From Thermoproteales archaeon (GTDB lineage Archaea; Thermoproteota; Thermoprotei; Thermoproteales; Thermocladiaceae), in assembly GCA_027068725.1 (NCBI GenBank), contig JAMOMD010000249.1, positions 1 to 8,390 of the forward strand: a stretch of 8,390 nucleotides of DNA. The letters run 5' to 3'. The notes under the pieces were generated by a model. The model worked only from the letters and a program-made list of their open reading frames with translations, ran no database searches and had not been told where the DNA came from. Shown one piece after another: positions 4,868 to 8,390 of the stretch. How positions within the stretch are numbered: position 1 is the stretch's first letter; each line of letters opens with the position of its first letter. A program made the position numbers and the translations under genes.

Positions 4868-6283
4868 TTAACTACCTTCGTGGTGTTTTATGAATTGTTC
4901 TAGTCTCTTGACGTATTCTTTCACTAGTTGTGGATTATAGCTTAGTTTCCTAATTATTGATACTATTAGCTCGTCGAAGCTTATTTTGCCGCTTAGGTAA
5001 CGGTGTATGTCGTCGAGTCCTGTACCGACCATGTATCTTATTCCTCTCATTTGTTTTCTCAGTTCCTCGAATGTCATTCCTGGTCTGTACTTGTTGAACT
5101 GTATCCACCTAACATATCTCTGCAACCAGTACTTAAGTTCTGGTATTATTTCTCTGAGTTCTTCTGCGAGTTTTCTCATGCTTGGTGACAGGTCGGGTAG
5201 GACGTCGTCTATTGTTCCCTGTAGTATGTAGTAGACAATGTGCTCCTTCTTGTGTGCAAACGCTAACAGTGTCTTGACCTTGACTAGGCGGTAAGGGACT
5301 TCAATTCCCTCGAATCGTACTACGATGCCCTCGCCTACCTTTTTCTTCAATTCTCCGAATTTTACGTCTCGCACAATTTCGTCGAATTTCCTGTTTCCAA
5401 GGTCGATGAACTCTATTGTTTTGAATCCCCTGTCTGCAAGTAGTGCATGTGCTTCGCTGTACCGTAGTAGGTAGTTACTGTCCATGTTTCTCGCTGTTAG
5501 AAAGTAGACTGCTGTCTCCTTCTCGAACTGTGGGGCATATTCGCTGCCGAAGGTGACTCGCTCGCCATCTATGAACTGTGTATATGGGTCAACGATCTCA
5601 AACATTAGCACGTAGTTTTCTAGGCCGCGGAAGACCTTGTCTGAGTTTGCCAACTTTGGCTCGATCTCGACTGCCCTCTTTACGTGAGGCGCTCTAATTT
5701 TCTTTGTGTCTTCTATTTTTACTACTCTGCCAAGGTTTGGGTCCTCTTTTGCCTGTCCAACTTCTTGAGGAGTAGCAAAATGTGGAATTTTTCTCGTGGC
5801 AAGCACCCACCCTAACTCATCAAAATACATTACCTCAAGCAAGGTACCATCTGCTTTTCGTGTTGACTCAACCATGTTTAACTCGGTCAATTTGTCTATG
5901 CTCCACTCCTCGTTCTCGTTGACATTGAAGAATTTTTCAAATGCTAACCTGACCTCTACGTTTCCTTTCTTTGAGTCGTATAGTACGTATGTTCCTCTAC
6001 ACCATACTGTTAGTAGTGGGTCTCTCCCAATGAACCATGACCTACAACTCTTTGAATAGTCAAGATTTACTAGATATTTACCGTTCCCAAGGTCATACGT
6101 AGTTAAGTCAATTCCCGCAAGCTCAAACGCATCAGCCAGCGTGCTTGATATTTCTTGTTTGAAGGCTAGCGATGTGTGCCTTGTCAATATGTCCAGTGCC
6201 GCATTAGGATTAGTAAATAGTAGTGTAACTAGGTCACTGAGGACCCTAACACAGTTTCTGTGCGTTACAGGAGAAATGTGCAT
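4868..6283 (-). CDS. ATP-dependent RNA ligase, T4 Rnl1-like
   Basis: This 471-residue enzyme should join RNA 5'-phosphate to 3'-hydroxyl ends through ligase-AMP and RNA-adenylate intermediates. The motifs of the covalent nucleotidyltransferases appear in order: FEKFFN at 115-120, the Rnl1 signature before motif I; motif I K143-A-D-G146, with K143 as predicted AMP-accepting lysine; a motif Ia-like LATRK at 161-165; motif III MFEIVDPYTQFI with E229; motif IV E318-G-I-V-V-R; and motif V RLVKVKTL with K335 and K337. T4 Rnl1 uses K99, E159, E227, K240 and K242. After motif V about 135 helical residues remain, similar to the T4 C-terminal domain. About 44 extra residues precede motif I, and about 50 more lie between motifs I and V. 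The start is ATG 6283, 21 bases after a CTTAAAAC box. No kinase/phosphatase partner is visible. The three paralogues upstream and the GC-rich island downstream are its neighbours. Repair of cut tRNA is possible but inferred. Confidence 0.9.
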   Translation of the reverse strand: MHISPVTHRNCVRVLSDLVTLLFTNPNAALDILTRHTSLAFKQEISSTLADAFELAGIDLTTYDLGNGKYLVNLDYSKSCRSWFIGRDPLLTVWCRGTYVLYDSKKGNVEVRLAFEKFFNVNENEEWSIDKLTELNMVESTRKADGTLLEVMYFDELGWVLATRKIPHFATPQEVGQAKEDPNLGRVVKIEDTKKIRAPHVKRAVEIEPKLANSDKVFRGLENYVLMFEIVDPYTQFIDGERVTFGSEYAPQFEKETAVYFLTARNMDSNYLLRYSEAHALLADRGFKTIEFIDLGNRKFDEIVRDVKFGELKKKVGEGIVVRFEGIEVPYRLVKVKTLLAFAHKKEHIVYYILQGTIDDVLPDLSPSMRKLAEELREIIPELKYWLQRYVRWIQFNKYRPGMTFEELRKQMRGIRYMVGTGLDDIHRYLSGKISFDELIVSIIRKLSYNPQLVKEYVKRLEQFIKHHEGS

Positions 6284-6304
6284 AGGACATCTCTATATTA
6301 AAGG

Positions 6305-6312
6305 GTTTTAAG
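6305..6312 (-). promoter_or_regulatory. TATA-type promoter box of the RNA ligase gene
   Basis: On the minus strand the box is CTTAAAAC, preceded by CAAAA, and ends 21 bases before ATG 6283. It overlaps the last codons and stop of the upstream paralogue (stop 6308-6310), giving the ligase its own leaderless transcript. Confidence 0.65.
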
Positions 6313-7180
6313 TTTTGTCTTTTGTAAGCTCTAGGCGTATTATATCTCTTGTCCATAGGTTTATTGTTCTCTTTCTAATGTTCGGTATTTCTCTCTCAAG
6401 TACATTCGTTAGTTTTTCAATGTCCTGCACCGAGAGTGCTATTACTTTTGTCTCATCTGGGTGATGTATCCATAGTTCTGCAATATTTAGCTTACCAATC
6501 TTATATAGGTAGAGTTCTGTTCTTTCCGCTGTTCCCAATATTGGCAATGTCATTAGTAGTTGCACGGTTTTCTCGCTTACTGTCTTGTCGGGGTTTAGGA
6601 CTTTTGTTAAGTACTTCCTATTTATGAAATGTTTCTTCTCAAGTCTACAGGCTTTATACATGTATGAGCCACAGTTGTCTATTGTGACTGAAATAGCTCC
6701 CGTGTTTAGGAGTTCATCATACTTTGCTTCTATGGTTATGTCTGCTAAAGGAAGTTTCGACCCGTACCCTATCTTTGCGTGCATTATTGGTCTCTGTGCA
6801 TCTTCGACATATCTTGACACTGTTACTTTCACAAATGATGGCACTAGTTTCAAACTTTCTTCTAGTACCTTCCTAATTACTGGTACCAGTAAGTTATCGC
6901 TACCATAGTATAGTAATATTCCGTCTTTTGCATCTACGTTAACATAGACTAGACCAGGCTGTGTCCATTCGGCTGGTGCTTTCGAGCATATTATTAGCCT
7001 AAGGTCACCACTAGTGAACACATCATAGAGCAGATTTGTCATGTACTCATTTGAGGTCTTAACATCCTCAAACAACTGTAATACATTGTTGACAACGTCC
7101 TGTATTGCAATCTTCTTGTTTAACAGTCCGGGAGCTAGGTCATTTACAATCTTTTGTGCTAGTGTTTCTGTTGGTGTCAT
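6308..7180 (-). CDS. Tandem paralogue family protein 1, unknown
   Basis: This 290-residue protein is clearly related to the next two genes upstream, but no known family is recognised. Shared blocks: a helical N-terminus with LAPGL (15-19) and NLLYDVF (49-55); a strand-helix block LLYYGSDNLLVPVIRKVL (89-106); HFINRKYL (184-191); TLPILGTAERTELYLY (211-226); and IAELWIHHPDETKVIALSV (233-251). The end, RKRTINLW followed by IIRLEL, is also shared. The mix of helices and strands looks like a soluble two-domain protein, without membrane or signal segments. There is no conserved nucleophile, zinc site or P-loop. It starts at ATG 7180, 21 bases after a CTTAAAAA box. It lies 32 bases from the preceding gene and 24 bases before the RNA ligase start. 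Repeated duplication beside a ligase suggests a co-inherited function, which is speculative. Confidence 0.8.
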   Translation of the reverse strand: MTPTETLAQKIVNDLAPGLLNKKIAIQDVVNNVLQLFEDVKTSNEYMTNLLYDVFTSGDLRLIICSKAPAEWTQPGLVYVNVDAKDGILLYYGSDNLLVPVIRKVLEESLKLVPSFVKVTVSRYVEDAQRPIMHAKIGYGSKLPLADITIEAKYDELLNTGAISVTIDNCGSYMYKACRLEKKHFINRKYLTKVLNPDKTVSEKTVQLLMTLPILGTAERTELYLYKIGKLNIAELWIHHPDETKVIALSVQDIEKLTNVLEREIPNIRKRTINLWTRDIIRLELTKDKT

Positions 7181-7201
7181 TGAAAAGATCAGTGATGCGC
7201 G

Positions 7202-7209
7202 TTTTTAAG
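7202..7209 (-). promoter_or_regulatory. TATA-type promoter box of the 6308-7180 gene
   Basis: On the minus strand the box is CTTAAAAA, preceded by TAAAAG, and ends 21 bases before ATG 7180. It lies just after the stop of the preceding paralogue (7213-7215), and its upstream A-rich part overlaps that stop. Confidence 0.65.
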
Positions 7210-7212
7210 CTT

Positions 7213-8118
7213 TTACCTTTTTAACAGTTCTAGTATTATTATTTCGTGGTCTTTGTCTTGTCTAAGTTTTCTTTTGATTATGTTTGGATCTTCCATTGTT
7301 AGTAGGTCTGCTATTTTTCCTATGTAGTCGACTTTGAATGCTATTGCATGTATCTCTCCCTGGTTATGTATCCAGAGTTCTGCAATATCATGCATTTTTG
7401 TTCTTGTTGTGGTATCTTCTTCGAGCCTGTAGAGGATTAGTTCTGTCTTGTCTGCTGTGCCCGCTACTGGGAGTGCTAGTAGTAGATATACAACATCTGG
7501 GTCTAGTGGATTCATGTACTGTAGTTCGTATAGCAGCTGTTTTCTATCAATGAAGTAATCGTGACGTAGTTCGACTATGTTTGGGGTGCCGAAGTAGTTT
7601 GCTATTTCTATTGAAATGTATGGGAAGTCGGTTGGCTCTTCGATGCTAGCTGTTATTTTTATGTATTTTGGAGTTTCTTTTAGTTGACATGTGATTGTTG
7701 CTTTTCTTTTTCTTGTGCTTATTTCTGCTTTTTCTATTGTCTTTTCTGTGCTTACACTAACTGACTCTGGTACCTTATTTGCGCATTCTCTTAGTATTTT
7801 TGCGATTATTGGTGTTAGCAGAGTTTCAACACCGTCGTAGATTGTCAGCATTTCTGTAGGTCCGTAGTTTATTGTGACTTCTCCTCCGTGTATAATAATT
7901 GAGGGGTTGGTAAAGCGTATCTTCATTGGTAATTTACACGTCATGAAGACGCCATAAAGCAAATTGCTAAGCTTTTTGTTTGGTGTCTCATCACATTCTA
8001 AGACTTCTGCAATTTCATTAAGTACCGCATGCAGCTCGACATTTCCTTCCTGTAGTGACGGCGCAAGCTCGTGCACTAGCCTATGAACGAGCTTGCTGAG
8101 TCTACTATAGCCAAGCAT
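7213..8118 (-). CDS. Tandem paralogue family protein 2, unknown
   Basis: This 301-residue protein is the second member of the tandem family. It shares with its downstream neighbour the blocks HELAPSL (16-22), NLLYGVF (52-58), IYDGVETLLTPIIAKIL (93-109), YFIDRKQLLYEL (188-199), LALPVAGTADKTELILYRL (214-232) and IAELWIHNQGEIHAIAFKV (245-263), with roughly a third of positions identical by eye. It has an extra loop (EEDTTTRTKMHD, 233-244) before the IAELWIH block and a Lys/Thr/Glu-rich middle (about 123-150). No catalytic or metal-binding signature is visible. It starts at ATG 8118, 22 bases after a CTTAAAAA box, so it has its own leaderless promoter although it lies only 39 bases after the third paralogue. 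The role is unknown. Confidence 0.8.
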   Translation of the reverse strand: MLGYSRLSKLVHRLVHELAPSLQEGNVELHAVLNEIAEVLECDETPNKKLSNLLYGVFMTCKLPMKIRFTNPSIIIHGGEVTINYGPTEMLTIYDGVETLLTPIIAKILRECANKVPESVSVSTEKTIEKAEISTRKRKATITCQLKETPKYIKITASIEEPTDFPYISIEIANYFGTPNIVELRHDYFIDRKQLLYELQYMNPLDPDVVYLLLALPVAGTADKTELILYRLEEDTTTRTKMHDIAELWIHNQGEIHAIAFKVDYIGKIADLLTMEDPNIIKRKLRQDKDHEIIILELLKR

Positions 8119-8140
8119 TGAGAAATGTTTAAGAAAAATG

Positions 8141-8148
8141 TTTTTAAG
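8141..8148 (-). promoter_or_regulatory. TATA-type promoter box of the 7213-8118 gene
   Basis: On the minus strand the box is CTTAAAAA, preceded by TAAAA, and ends 22 bases before ATG 8118. It lies within the 39-base gap after the stop of the third paralogue. Confidence 0.65.
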
Positions 8149-8157
8149 TTTTACATC

Positions 8158-8390
8158 TTAGTCTGGCGAGATTTCGAGCACTTCTATTAGAGTCTCCTTG
8201 GTATCGATTGTTCTCCTCTTTATGAGCATTTTTCTCGGTAAGGCGTCTTCAATGCTCTTGAAGAGACGTGAAGTGTCTGTTCCTGATACTGTTAGTGCTA
8301 TTGCACTTATGTTCTGTGGGTATACGAGCCATATTTCGAGTGTGTTCATGCCATTCAAGTTGTATGACATGAGTTCTAGCCGGTTAAGAT
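8158..8390 (-). CDS. Tandem paralogue family protein 3, C-terminal part
   Basis: The frame is open to the window edge, so the gene is cut at its 5' end. The internal ATG at 8370 is unlikely to be the start, because the codons before it (LNRLEL) continue the family alignment: RLELMSYNLNGMNTLEIW lines up with RTELYLYKIGKLNIAELW of the first paralogue. LEIWLVYPQNISAIALTV matches AELWIHHPDETKVIALSV, and LIKRRTIDTKETLIEVLEI matches the shared C-terminus. Only about 76 residues are visible. It confirms at least three tandem copies on the minus strand. Function is unknown. Confidence 0.75.
   Translation of the reverse strand, partial: LNRLELMSYNLNGMNTLEIWLVYPQNISAIALTVSGTDTSRLFKSIEDALPRKMLIKRRTIDTKETLIEVLEISPD

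Noticed and set aside
5796..6908. Plus-strand frames opposite the ligase and the first paralogue
   Set aside because: They lie antisense to motif-bearing or paralogous proteins and have Ser/Phe-rich shadow composition.

Overview
The window reads as DNA of a hyperthermophilic archaeon, most likely Thermoproteota (crenarchaeal type), or of a virus or provirus living in one. The evidence is indirect. Eight genes start 21-22 bases after an A/T box of the archaeal BRE/TATA type, so their mRNAs should be leaderless. Arg codons are mostly AGG/AGA, the proteins are charged and compact, and zinc-finger and winged-helix regulators of archaeal style are present. There is no housekeeping gene, rRNA, tRNA, integrase, capsid or other viral hallmark. 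Tightly packed, mostly unrecognised genes make a mobile or accessory region plausible but unproven.

Layout. 1-535 (minus): a small acidic helical protein followed by the start of another small gene that leaves the window. 611-2153 (plus): a two-gene operon of a protein with a DUF2283-like N-terminus and a TIM-barrel protein of the tRNA-guanine transglycosylase superfamily, closest in motif pattern to DpdA, the 7-deazaguanine DNA transglycosylase. 2186-3151 (plus): a basic helical orphan protein with its own promoter. 3132-4597 (minus): a regulator cluster of a winged-helix protein, an HTH plus zinc-ribbon protein, and a protein with two C2H2 zinc fingers; the last two overlap as TAATG. 4598-4867: an intergenic island with an unusually GC-rich, strongly palindromic core, a candidate structured RNA or control element. 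4868-6283 (minus): an ATP-dependent RNA ligase of the T4 Rnl1 type with all nucleotidyltransferase motifs visible. 6308-8390 (minus): three tandem paralogues of an unrecognised family, the last cut by the window end.

The two recognisable enzymes suggest nucleic-acid modification and RNA repair. The transglycosylase-like protein could exchange a guanine for a deazaguanine made by the host archaeosine pathway, and the ligase could reseal broken tRNA or other RNA. Both roles suit a virus-host conflict, but this is inference. The zinc-finger and HTH proteins look like local transcription regulators. A further whole-window property is that the plus strand is T-rich everywhere, whichever strand is coding, so plus genes prefer T-ending codons and minus genes A-ending codons.
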